A DNA stretch of 64,000 nucleotides from NCBI RefSeq assembly GCF_024055575.1, contig NZ_JAMXOE010000027.1, positions 20,481 to 84,480 on the forward strand. Reading direction: 5' to 3'. The DNA comes from Mucilaginibacter flavidus (GTDB taxonomy: Bacteria > Bacteroidota > Bacteroidia > Sphingobacteriales > Sphingobacteriaceae). Shown here one piece after another: positions 35,583 to 43,577 of this stretch (position 1 is its first letter; each line of letters begins with the position of its first letter). The position numbers and the translations under genes were made by a program. The notes below the pieces were generated by a model. It was not told the DNA's origin, made no database searches, and saw only the letters and a list, made by a program, of their open reading frames with translations.

Positions 35583-37964
35583 ATGATAAAAAACTATTTC
35601 AAAATTGCCTGGCGAAACTTAAAAAAGAACCGCCTGTATGCATTCGTAAATATAACAGGCTTAACCATCGGCATTGTAAGCTGCCTTTTAATTGGCATTT
35701 ATATTAAAGATGAGTTAAGCTACGACCGTTTTAATGATAATGCCGACAAGATTGTGCGGGTAACGATGGATTATTTCCAGGGTGGTGTACCGCAAAAGAT
35801 TGCGGTAACCGGAACCAAGGTCGGCCCGCAGTTTAAAAGGATGTTCCCGGCGGTTACTGATTTTGTGAGGATTGAAAAACGCTCGGGCATTATGTCGTAC
35901 AACAACCGTGTGTTCGACGAGCAGGCTATCCTTTATGCCGATCCTTCATTCTTTAAAATATTCTCATACAAATTGTTGAATGGTGATGCTTCAGGTTTAA
36001 GTGTACCCGAAAAAATTATAGTTACCCAAAGTGCTGCAAAAAAATACTTTGATGCAGAAAATCCTATAGGTAAAATATTAAAAATCGGGACTAAAAATTT
36101 TATGGTTTCGGCTGTTGCGGCAGATGCGCCATCTAACTCGCAAATAAAATTCGATTTTATTACATCATTTAATAATCTTGATGCCTCGAAACAGGAAAAA
36201 TGGTGGGAAGCCAATTACATCACCTACCTGCTTTTGAAAGACGGCACCCAGCTTGAGCCTTTGCAAAAGCAAGTAAACGTTTACATGAACAGGGTAAGCC
36301 GCACTGAGTTAAAAATGGAAGGCAGCCAATACCTTACCTATCATTTTGAGCCGCTAACCAGTGTCCATCTCCATTCAAATCTTCCCGATGCACCCGAGCC
36401 GAACGGCAGTGTTACCTACATCTACATAATGATTGTGGTGGCGGTACTGATATTGATCATAGCCTGTGTAAACTATGTTAACTTGTCAATTGCACAATCG
36501 GCCGGTAGAGGAGCAGAAATTGGTATCCGTAAAGTTATGGGTGCAGCAAAAGGTCAATTGTTCCGGCAGTTTATTGGCGAGTCGGTTTTTGTTACGGCTA
36601 TAGGGGTGATACTGGCAATAGGCTTTGCCTTTTTGTTGCTGCCATCATTTAACCAGTTGGCTGGTAAAACCTTGCAATTTAGCGCCCTGCTTGATCCTGT
36701 TATACTTGGCTGTATTATTTTACTTGGCGTTGGGATAGGTTTTGCGGCGGGTGCTTACCCGGCTTTATTGTTATCAAGTGTTAAACTGGCTAAGATTTTA
36801 AAATCGGGCTTCTCATTTACATCCGGCCAGGGGGTGCGTAAATCACTGATAGTGTTCCAGTTTGTAATTTCCATTTTCCTGATTATAACCACAGTGGTCA
36901 TCCTGCAACAGCTGTCCTTTATTCGCAATAAGGACATCGGCTACAACAAGAGTAATGTAGTTGTGTTGCCAATAAACTGGCAGATACTGCCCAAAGTAAA
37001 GGGCCTCAAAAACGAGATTGCCAACATTCCCGGAGTTAAAGGCGTAGCAACGGCCAATAGTGAGCCGATAAACGTAGGATGGGGCGATGGAATCACTACT
37101 GCCGATGGAAAAGCAATCTCTGTTAACGCGCTGCCGATGGATGAGGACTTCATAAAGACCATGCAGCTGAAAATAATAGCCGGTACCGATTATAATCAGA
37201 CCGATGTTTTACAAATAGATACCACCAATGGCGGCAAAAACTTCCAATACTCTTTTATGCTGAATGAAACTGCTGCAAAAGCATTAGGGTGGACACCACA
37301 GCAAGCAATCGGCAAGCAGCTTTCAAAGGGCTCGCTGGGCAGGGTTAAGGCGGTTGTTAAAGATTTTAACTTTAAATCTTTTCACGATCCGATCGGACCG
37401 TTGCTGATATTCCTCGACCATTTTCAGACCCAAAAAATGTTTGTACGCGTTGATGGTCAGAATACAGTCGCTGCTATTCAACATATCGAACAAATATGGA
37501 AGAGCCGGGTACCCGAAAGGCCATTCTCCTATAAATTCCTTGACGATGACTACGATGCCATGTATCGCAGTGAGCAGCGTACCGCAGGCGTATTTACCAC
37601 CTTTTCTGCCTTGGCTATTATGCTGGCCTGCCTTGGTTTATTTGCTGTAACAGCTTATGCTGTGGTACAACGCACCAAAGAAATTGGTATCCGTAAAGTT
37701 TTGGGCGCAACTATACCCAATATCATAACATTGATATCAAAAGACTTTTTGGGGCTGGTTATCATCGCGACAATAATTGCGTCGCCAATTGCCTGGTTTA
37801 TGGCGCACTCATGGTTGGAGGATTTTGCTTATCGTATCAATATTCAATGGTGGGTATTTATAGTAGCCGGTGCCGCGTCGTTATTGGTAGCCGCTGTTAC
37901 CGTGAGCATTCAGGCAATTAAAGCCGCGCTTGCAAATCCTGTGAAAAGTCTAAAATCAGACTGA
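35583..37964 (+). CDS. P10: MacB_PCD/FtsX ABC permease, last before the interruption
   Basis: 793 aa. TM1 ~18-41 (YAFVNITGLTIGIVSCLLIG). Core 1 is compact, with KKYFDAENPIGKIL. The first coupling motif, E312-IGIRKVMGA, is preceded by QSAGRGA, lacking the usual R-A-K; the second is E700-IGIRKVLGA. Core 2 carries AVVKDFNFKSFHDPI. The tail is LANPVKSLKSD (E to D). It follows P9 by 42 bp, the shortest gap in the array, and is followed by a repeat-free 525-bp gap where the array is interrupted. Confidence 0.93.
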   Translation: MIKNYFKIAWRNLKKNRLYAFVNITGLTIGIVSCLLIGIYIKDELSYDRFNDNADKIVRVTMDYFQGGVPQKIAVTGTKVGPQFKRMFPAVTDFVRIEKRSGIMSYNNRVFDEQAILYADPSFFKIFSYKLLNGDASGLSVPEKIIVTQSAAKKYFDAENPIGKILKIGTKNFMVSAVAADAPSNSQIKFDFITSFNNLDASKQEKWWEANYITYLLLKDGTQLEPLQKQVNVYMNRVSRTELKMEGSQYLTYHFEPLTSVHLHSNLPDAPEPNGSVTYIYIMIVVAVLILIIACVNYVNLSIAQSAGRGAEIGIRKVMGAAKGQLFRQFIGESVFVTAIGVILAIGFAFLLLPSFNQLAGKTLQFSALLDPVILGCIILLGVGIGFAAGAYPALLLSSVKLAKILKSGFSFTSGQGVRKSLIVFQFVISIFLIITTVVILQQLSFIRNKDIGYNKSNVVVLPINWQILPKVKGLKNEIANIPGVKGVATANSEPINVGWGDGITTADGKAISVNALPMDEDFIKTMQLKIIAGTDYNQTDVLQIDTTNGGKNFQYSFMLNETAAKALGWTPQQAIGKQLSKGSLGRVKAVVKDFNFKSFHDPIGPLLIFLDHFQTQKMFVRVDGQNTVAAIQHIEQIWKSRVPERPFSYKFLDDDYDAMYRSEQRTAGVFTTFSALAIMLACLGLFAVTAYAVVQRTKEIGIRKVLGATIPNIITLISKDFLGLVIIATIIASPIAWFMAHSWLEDFAYRINIQWWVFIVAGAASLLVAAVTVSIQAIKAALANPVKSLKSD

Positions 37965-38489
37965 TCAATGTTTAGCGGCTGAAGAATGGTCGTGAACGTT
38001 AGCTTAATTCGAGAACTATCCACCGGGCATTAATTTTCGGCGACAATATGTTTGTTGGGCCGGAAGAATAACATGCTTGCTGGGATGTAATTAGCAAATT
38101 ACATAGTATTTCCTGGCTATTGATGAAGTGCTTAATACCTTCGGGGCATTAGGTAAGGTAGCTAATTCATTTAAAAGCTTGCATACTGTCTAAAATATTC
38201 ACAAAAAAATTTTATTTTTGGTTTGAACAATGGAGTTCAGATGTAACTTGTGCTAAAGAAATTATCACAAAGAGTATAAAGTACTGCACATAACACCCAA
38301 ATACAGAGAGCTGGGACAACGCTCGAAGCAATGTAGATAATCTCACTGCTTTAACTGATTTTCCGGGTGGCATAAATTTTCGTTTGCAATATTTGCAAAA
38401 AAAGTTGGCTGTATTTACGGCTTACTAATTAGCATACATAAAAGGATTTGGAATATTTAAATAAGGACACTATACAATAATGTAAAGCG
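37965..38489. other. 525-bp gap without gene, between P10 and the acyltransferase
   Basis: AT-rich, without the R1-R3 repeats that fill other gaps and without site A or ECF-type motifs. No hairpin-plus-T terminator and no open frame with a recognisable product was seen. It probably contains the P10 transcript end and the acyltransferase promoter, neither of which I can place. Confidence 0.5.
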
Positions 38490-39515
38490 ATGAGTAATAA
38501 TACAGCGGCCGCGAGACTTAACTGGGTTGATCATGCTAAAGGGATAGGAATTATTCTTGTTGTTTTTGGACATGTAATTAAAGGGCTCAATACTGCGAAC
38601 CTAATTGACCCGGTGTTTTTTAATTATGCGGTTAATTTTGTCTACAGCTTTCATATGCCGTTGTTCTTTATACTTTCGGGATATTTTTTTTTACCTGGTT
38701 TTAATAAACGGGGTAATAAATATTTCCTGGTAAATAAGCTTGAAACAATTGTGTACCCATTTATTATATGGGTATTAATCCAATCTTTTATAGCACTAAG
38801 ATTGTCCGCCCTTACGAATAGTCATGTTAAAGCCCGGTTTTCGTTGGATTATTTTTATCGGCCGCATGATCAGTTTTGGTTCCTGATGGCATTATTCCTT
38901 ATTAACTTAATGTGCCTGCTGTTCTTCAATATTTCAAAGAAATGGGGTGTACTTATATCTGTGATAGTATGGGTTGTTTATTATAATTTTCCGTTAATTA
39001 CCGACATATTCGACAGGACTTACCTCAATTTAATTTACTTTGCAGCAGGCATAGCATTATCGCAAAGCGGCAAGGTAACTAAACTGTTGGTAAATAACAT
39101 TTGGGCATTTTTATTTAACCTGGTGATTTTTGCTTCATCATTATATGTCTATTTTCATTACCCCCGAACCGCCTGGTATAACGAGATATTTCCCCAATTA
39201 TCAGGCAGCTTTGTTGTAATTTACTTAAGCGGTTTGTGCTCCAATCTGTCATTTTTTAAATTCCTGGAATATCTGGGTATAAATTCTATGGCTATTTACC
39301 TGGTTCATATATTGGCTGGCAGTGGTACACGCATAATTTTAGCTACGTTTTTGCATGTTCGTAATTCGGCAGTGCACATTGTTTTGGGTACGTTGGTGGG
39401 CTTAATGGCATCGTTGCTTTTATATAATGTAGCAATGAAAACAAAATATCTATCCTGGCTTTTTATATTTCCGTTGCGCAGAAAGTCAAAACATGCGTCC
39501 GCTATGCCGGCATAA
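38490..39515 (+). CDS. Acyltransferase-3 family membrane protein
   Basis: 341 aa, an integral membrane protein with about ten TM helices. It opens with RLNWVDHAKGIGIILVVFGHV (residues ~9-29 in two parts), the signature of the Acyltransferase_3 (OafA/WecH/NolX-like) family, including the GH pair thought to be catalytic. FVYSFHMPLFFILSGYFF (~50-67) is the second hallmark, and PHDQFWFLMALFLINL a third. These enzymes O-acylate sugars or other envelope molecules from the cytoplasmic membrane; the acceptor is unknown. It is not an ABC component and has neither the codon flavour nor the flanking repeats of its neighbours. A basic tail (RRKSKHA) ends the protein. Confidence 0.88.
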   Translation: MSNNTAAARLNWVDHAKGIGIILVVFGHVIKGLNTANLIDPVFFNYAVNFVYSFHMPLFFILSGYFFLPGFNKRGNKYFLVNKLETIVYPFIIWVLIQSFIALRLSALTNSHVKARFSLDYFYRPHDQFWFLMALFLINLMCLLFFNISKKWGVLISVIVWVVYYNFPLITDIFDRTYLNLIYFAAGIALSQSGKVTKLLVNNIWAFLFNLVIFASSLYVYFHYPRTAWYNEIFPQLSGSFVVIYLSGLCSNLSFFKFLEYLGINSMAIYLVHILAGSGTRIILATFLHVRNSAVHIVLGTLVGLMASLLLYNVAMKTKYLSWLFIFPLRRKSKHASAMPA

Positions 39516-39592
39516 CAATGATTTAAATTCTTAATGCTGGTTAATTACATTTAACGAAACGATTAAAGTGACCAAATTATTTCTAATTTGAT

Positions 39593-39622
39593 GCAACGTA
39601 TCCGCATAAAAGCGGTCTATTA
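39593..39622 (+). promoter_or_regulatory. ECF-sigma-type promoter upstream of the DUF4097 gene
   Basis: TTGATGCAACG (GCAAC 39593-39597), 17-nt spacer, GTCTATTAT (GTC 39615-39617), about 20 bp before the ATG at 39640. One of three matching elements in this window. Confidence 0.65.
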
Positions 39623-39639
39623 TATAAATAAACTTAAAA

Positions 39640-40677
39640 ATGATGAAAAAGTACCTTTTGTTACTATTGATTGCTTGTTCGGGCTCTGTAGCTTTTGCAC
39701 AAAGCAATTGGGATAAAACGCCTTATCAAACTAAATCGTTAGCTAGCGACGGCATTAAAGATGTATTTGTAAAAACTTCAGGCGGCAGTATCTCTGTAAG
39801 TGGCAGTGGTGAATCGCCACGTATTGAAGTTTATGTACGCGGCAATAACGGCCAGGAACTTTCTAAAGAAGATATCGACAAGCGCATTGCCGAAGATTAC
39901 GACCTGAGTGTTACAGTTAGTAACCACGAACTACATGCCACTGCCAAAAGGAAACACGAAGGCGGCTTTAACTGGCGCAGGCAATTGAGCATTTCGTTTA
40001 AAATATTTACACCAAGACAGGTAGCTACCCATCTAAACACCAGCGGCGGCAGCATTCACCTTGATAATCTAACCGGTAACGAAGAGTTTAGTACCAGTGG
40101 TGGCAGCTTGCACATTGATAACCTTGCAGGAATTATAAAGGGTGAAACCTCGGGCGGCAGCATTGAAGTATCGAACTCAAAAGACAATATACAGTTGGAA
40201 ACAAGTGGTGGCAGTGTGCGCGCCAAAAACTGCCAGGGAAAAATTAAACTGGAAACAAGCGGGGGATCGCTCCATATGGAAGGCCTGAACGGCACAATTA
40301 AAGCTGAAACAAGCGGTGGCAGCATACAAGCCAGCGACATTGAAGGCGAGCTTATTACCGGCACTTCTGGTGGCAGCGTAAACTTAACACGTATGGCTTG
40401 TAGTCTTGAAGCCTCAACAAGCGGTGGCAGTATGCATGTTGATATGACACGCTTAGGAAAATACATTAAGCTTGATGTTAGCGGAGGCCACGTTGATTTA
40501 AAGGTGCCGGGTGATAAAGGTATGGATTTAGACCTTTCGGCCAGCAGGATTAACACTGCCCGTGTAAGTAAGTTTAGCGGCGAGTGGGAAAAAGATCGTG
40601 TAAAAGGTAGTCTGAACGGCGGTGGTGTAAGCGTAAAAGTTGATGCCAGCGACAGCCTTAACCTGAGTTTTAACTAA
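39640..40677 (+). CDS. DUF4097-type exported beta-solenoid protein
   Basis: 345 aa with a Sec signal peptide (~1-20, LLLLLIACSGSVAFA then Q). After an N-terminal strand region with one SGGSISVSG, the protein contains seven exact 18-residue repeats, each starting SGG[S] followed by [IVL]-x-[ALVM], at residues 135, 153, 171, 189, 207, 225 and 243. An eighth start at 261 (20 residues) and a terminal SGGHVDL near 281 close the run. Such periodicity predicts a right-handed beta-solenoid with one turn per repeat, with G-G turns stacked along one edge. DUF4097 proteins are often found beside ECF-sigma or anti-sigma genes in Bacteroidota, but their function is not established. It has its own ECF-type promoter and a strong terminator. 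Confidence 0.88.
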   Translation: MMKKYLLLLLIACSGSVAFAQSNWDKTPYQTKSLASDGIKDVFVKTSGGSISVSGSGESPRIEVYVRGNNGQELSKEDIDKRIAEDYDLSVTVSNHELHATAKRKHEGGFNWRRQLSISFKIFTPRQVATHLNTSGGSIHLDNLTGNEEFSTSGGSLHIDNLAGIIKGETSGGSIEVSNSKDNIQLETSGGSVRAKNCQGKIKLETSGGSLHMEGLNGTIKAETSGGSIQASDIEGELITGTSGGSVNLTRMACSLEASTSGGSMHVDMTRLGKYIKLDVSGGHVDLKVPGDKGMDLDLSASRINTARVSKFSGEWEKDRVKGSLNGGGVSVKVDASDSLNLSFN

Positions 40678-40702
40678 CAGTTTAAATAGTTTTAAATAAG
40701 CG

Positions 40703-40737
40703 GCCCCGGTGTATGTAGAAACACCGGGGCTTTTTTT
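40703..40737 (+). terminator. Rho-independent terminator of the DUF4097 gene
   Basis: Perfect 10-bp stem GCCCCGGTGT (40703-40712) with ACACCGGGGC (40721-40730), 8-nt loop, followed by T7 (40731-40737), 26 bp after the stop. Confidence 0.92.
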
Positions 40738-40817
40738 ATCCTGGATTTTTTTAAGATGAGTGTATAAAGGATTTCATATCGGTTTACAGGCATTTATTTA
40801 ATGTAAGACAAACGCCG

Positions 40818-40852
40818 TACGAACTGTTCGGACGCGTAACACACTGTGTTCG
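40818..40852 (-). promoter_or_regulatory. Composite activator site B (upstream of P11, inverted orientation)
   Basis: Read on the minus strand: CGAACAC (40852-40846), 4 nt, TGTTAC (40841-40836), 5 nt, CGAACA (40830-40825), 3 nt, CGTA (40821-40818). Block order and spacing equal those of sites A and C. Enhancer-type sites work in either orientation. It lies 63 nt before the TGGTAT block at 40916. Confidence 0.65.
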
Positions 40853-40915
40853 GATATGATACACCTTAAATAAAAACAATAATATATTTCATTGATTAAC
40901 AGTATTTTATATAAT

Positions 40916-40932
40916 TGGTATGGCTTTTAAAC
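40916..40932 (+). promoter_or_regulatory. TGGTAT...TTTTAAACC promoter-like block before P11
   Basis: TTGGTATGGCTTTTAAACC aligns closely with TTGGTATGTATTTTAACCC at 58874. GG is followed 10 nt later by AA where a sigma54 promoter would have GC, so it is at best a degenerate -24/-12 element; the conservation itself is the evidence. Confidence 0.4.
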
Positions 40933-41066
40933 CTATCTGTAAAAATTATGGCAAATGTTTAGGAATTGTGATAAAGTAGCCCGTGAAGTGAGTGACCAGT
41001 TGGCGGCGACAGTTTACTGTTGAATTATATTTCAACTTACGAATGATTGAAAAAATGAACTAACTC

Positions 41067-43490
41067 ATGATAAAAAATTTTATAAAAACCGCGTGGCGGA
41101 ATTTGAGCAGGAATAAAGCATTCTCTTTTATTAACGTTTTTGGGTTGGCTGTGGGGCTTACCTGCTGTATGCTCATCAGTGCCTACCTGTATAGCGAATT
41201 GAACTACGACACCTACCCGGTAAATGCCAAACAAATTTACCGCGTTGTACTTCGCACAATTAACGGTAATGCTACAACCGATTTTCCAAATCCCGATGTT
41301 GCAGTAGGACCGGGAATAAAAAGCGCATTCCCGCAGGTGTTAGACTATACCCGCCTGACCACTAACCCACCTGCATTTGTGAGTTACGAAACAAAAAAGT
41401 TTAAAGAAAATAACATAATAGGCGCCGAACCAAATTTCTTCCGGATGTTTTCCGTTCCATTATTAAGCGGAGACAGCAAAACAGCTCTTACGGCGCCCAA
41501 CTCAATAGTAATAACCAAAGCCATTGTAAAAAAGTATTTTGGTAACTCACAGGGTGTAGGTAAAGCACTTTTAATTGGCGGCGTTGTTTTTAACGTAACC
41601 GGTGTAATTGATAAAATTCCCGATGATTCACACTTTCATGCTGACATATTTACAAGTATGTCAACATATGTTAAACCATCTTCAAGGCAAAGCTGGAGCA
41701 ATATCGGTTTTTACACATACTTGCTGCTTGATAAAAATGCCGATCCGAAACAACTGGAGGCACGCTTACCGATACTTGTTGAAAGGAATGTGGTGCCCGA
41801 AATGCAGCACGATATGGGTATTAGCCTTACCGAAGCTAGAAAATCGGCAAAAACATTTGTTTTCTTTTTACAACCACTTACCAGTATCCATTTACACTCT
41901 GCGGCGAGGTTTGAGTTTGAACCCAATGGCGACATTCACTATGTTTACATTTTTGGTGCCTTAGCCATATTTATATTGCTGCTGGCTTGCATAAATTTCA
42001 CTAACCTGTCGACAGCAAGTGCTGCCAAACGCTCGAAAGAGATCGGTATCCGCAAAGTGTTAGGCTCAGCAAAAAACAAGCTGGTGTCGCAGTTTCTAAC
42101 CGAGTCGGTAATGCTTACGCTGCTGGCTACTGTTTTTGCGTTCGGGATGGTTTTCCTGCTGCTGCCATATTTTAACGATGTTTCGGGCAAGCAATTCACT
42201 TTTGGATTTTTCCTTAATTATAAGGCCTTGCTTTTAGCAGTTGGATTAACGCTTTTTGTTGGCATAGTTGCGGGTATTTATCCCGCGTTCTTTTTATCAT
42301 CTTTTAAAATAATTTCTATCCTTAAAGGTAACGGTGGCAGTCAGCAGGCAAATAAAAGCAACTTGCGCAGCAGCCTGATTGTATTTCAGTTTGCCATATC
42401 AACTGCCCTTATCATAGCAACATTTGTAGTTTATCAACAGCTGCATTATATGCAGAACAAAAAGCTTGGCTATAATAAAGACCAGGTACTGGTGATAAAT
42501 GACGGGTACGTGCTTGGTAACAATATTGTGCCGTTAAAGCAGCAGTTACTAAGTGATAACAGGGTGGTAAATGCCACAATATCTGATAATATCCCGACCT
42601 ACAACAATGCGGGTGGCACCGTAATTTATGTAAAGGAACTGGCCGACAAAGGCTCCCGCTCCGAAATAGCTACAGGTATTTACTGGGTAGAAAATTCATA
42701 TGTACCTACGCTGGGCATGCAAATAGTAAAAGGGCGCAATTTCTACCCGCCATCACCAGCGGACTCAATTTCTGTAATCATTAACGAGGCAGCGGTGCGC
42801 GACCTGGGAATAGGTAATGAAGACCCGATTGGTAAAACCATTATCCGTTCGGGCCAGCGGCACTATACCATCGTTGGTGTTATTAAAGACTTTAACACTA
42901 CATCTGCGAAACAAAAAATAGCGCCCTTAATGATACTGCCAGTTGGCAAGCCGGTGGGCAACCTTATCGTCAGGGTAAAAACACGGGATGTGGGCAAATT
43001 GGTGAGCGATATTAAAACTAAATGGGATGCATATAGTTCGGGTGAGCCATTTAGCTATTCTTTTCTAGATGACAAGTTTGCTTCGCTATACAAAGCAGAA
43101 GAGCGCACCGGGAAAATATTTACGTCGTTTGCCATTATCGCGGTAATTATAGCGAGCCTCGGGCTGCTGGGCTTAGCTGCATTTATGATACGTCAACGGG
43201 TTAAAGAAATAGGTATCCGGAAAGTATTGGGCGCATCATCGGGTAGTATCACCTTTATGTTATCCAAAGAATTTTTGAAACTGATTGTAATTGCATCGTT
43301 TATAGCAATGCCGATAACATGGTATGCCATGAGTAAATGGTTGCAGGATTTTGCCTATCGTATAGATATTCAATGGTGGGTATTTCTATTAGCTGGTATT
43401 ATTGCCTTACTGGTGGCAGCCGTTACCATAAGTTTCCAATCGATAAAGGCATCGCTGGCAAATCCGGTGAAGAGCCTGAGAAGTGAGTAG
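41067..43490 (+). CDS. P11: MacB_PCD/FtsX ABC permease, first after the interruption
   Basis: 807 aa. TM1 ~19-41 (FSFINVFGLAVGLTCCMLIS). Core 1 opens LYSELNYDTYPVNAKQIYRV, with P replacing the usual F after Y-D-x-[FY]. Coupling motifs are E325-IGIRKVLGS and E714-IGIRKVLGA. Core 2 has VIKDFNTTSAKQKI. The tail is LANPVKSLRSE. It heads a run of seven closely spaced copies (P11-P17, gaps 73-90 bp), and the only candidate promoter for that run is the site B region upstream. Confidence 0.93.
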   Translation: MIKNFIKTAWRNLSRNKAFSFINVFGLAVGLTCCMLISAYLYSELNYDTYPVNAKQIYRVVLRTINGNATTDFPNPDVAVGPGIKSAFPQVLDYTRLTTNPPAFVSYETKKFKENNIIGAEPNFFRMFSVPLLSGDSKTALTAPNSIVITKAIVKKYFGNSQGVGKALLIGGVVFNVTGVIDKIPDDSHFHADIFTSMSTYVKPSSRQSWSNIGFYTYLLLDKNADPKQLEARLPILVERNVVPEMQHDMGISLTEARKSAKTFVFFLQPLTSIHLHSAARFEFEPNGDIHYVYIFGALAIFILLLACINFTNLSTASAAKRSKEIGIRKVLGSAKNKLVSQFLTESVMLTLLATVFAFGMVFLLLPYFNDVSGKQFTFGFFLNYKALLLAVGLTLFVGIVAGIYPAFFLSSFKIISILKGNGGSQQANKSNLRSSLIVFQFAISTALIIATFVVYQQLHYMQNKKLGYNKDQVLVINDGYVLGNNIVPLKQQLLSDNRVVNATISDNIPTYNNAGGTVIYVKELADKGSRSEIATGIYWVENSYVPTLGMQIVKGRNFYPPSPADSISVIINEAAVRDLGIGNEDPIGKTIIRSGQRHYTIVGVIKDFNTTSAKQKIAPLMILPVGKPVGNLIVRVKTRDVGKLVSDIKTKWDAYSSGEPFSYSFLDDKFASLYKAEERTGKIFTSFAIIAVIIASLGLLGLAAFMIRQRVKEIGIRKVLGASSGSITFMLSKEFLKLIVIASFIAMPITWYAMSKWLQDFAYRIDIQWWVFLLAGIIALLVAAVTISFQSIKASLANPVKSLRSE

Positions 43491-43576
43491 GCACTAGGCA
43501 GTAGCAGTTCGCAGTAGTAAAGGAAGCGGTGACAAGTACCAATCAACTAATGAACCAGTGAACAAATGAACTAACC
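43491..43576 (+). repeat. Repeat modules R1 and R3 between P11 and P12
   Basis: GCACTAGGCAGTAGCAGTTC then GCAGTAG (R1), and ACCAATCAACTAATGAACCA then GTGAACAAATGAACTAA (R3). Confidence 0.7.
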
Positions 43577-43577
43577 C

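Larger units (their letters stand above)
40738..41066 (+). other. Regulatory gap before P11
   Basis: Contains activator site B (40818-40852, inverted), a TGGTAT...TTTTAAACC block (40916-40932), and near 40980-41013 a stretch (CCCGTGAAGTGAGTGACCAG then TTGGCGGCGACAGTT) that resembles a decayed permease tail plus R1 repeat. No gene. Confidence 0.6.

Noticed and set aside
37965..38489. Bacteroidota housekeeping promoter (TAnnTTTG) for the acyltransferase gene
   Set aside because: TATGTTTG at 38047 and TATTTTTG near 38211 fit the -7 element, but neither has a TTTG-type -33 element at proper distance, so no site is claimed.
40056..40556. 166-codon minus-strand open frame opposite the DUF4097 repeats
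   Set aside because: Its repetitive translation (PPLV, TLPPEV) is the mirror of the SGGS repeats; no start context or homology of its own.
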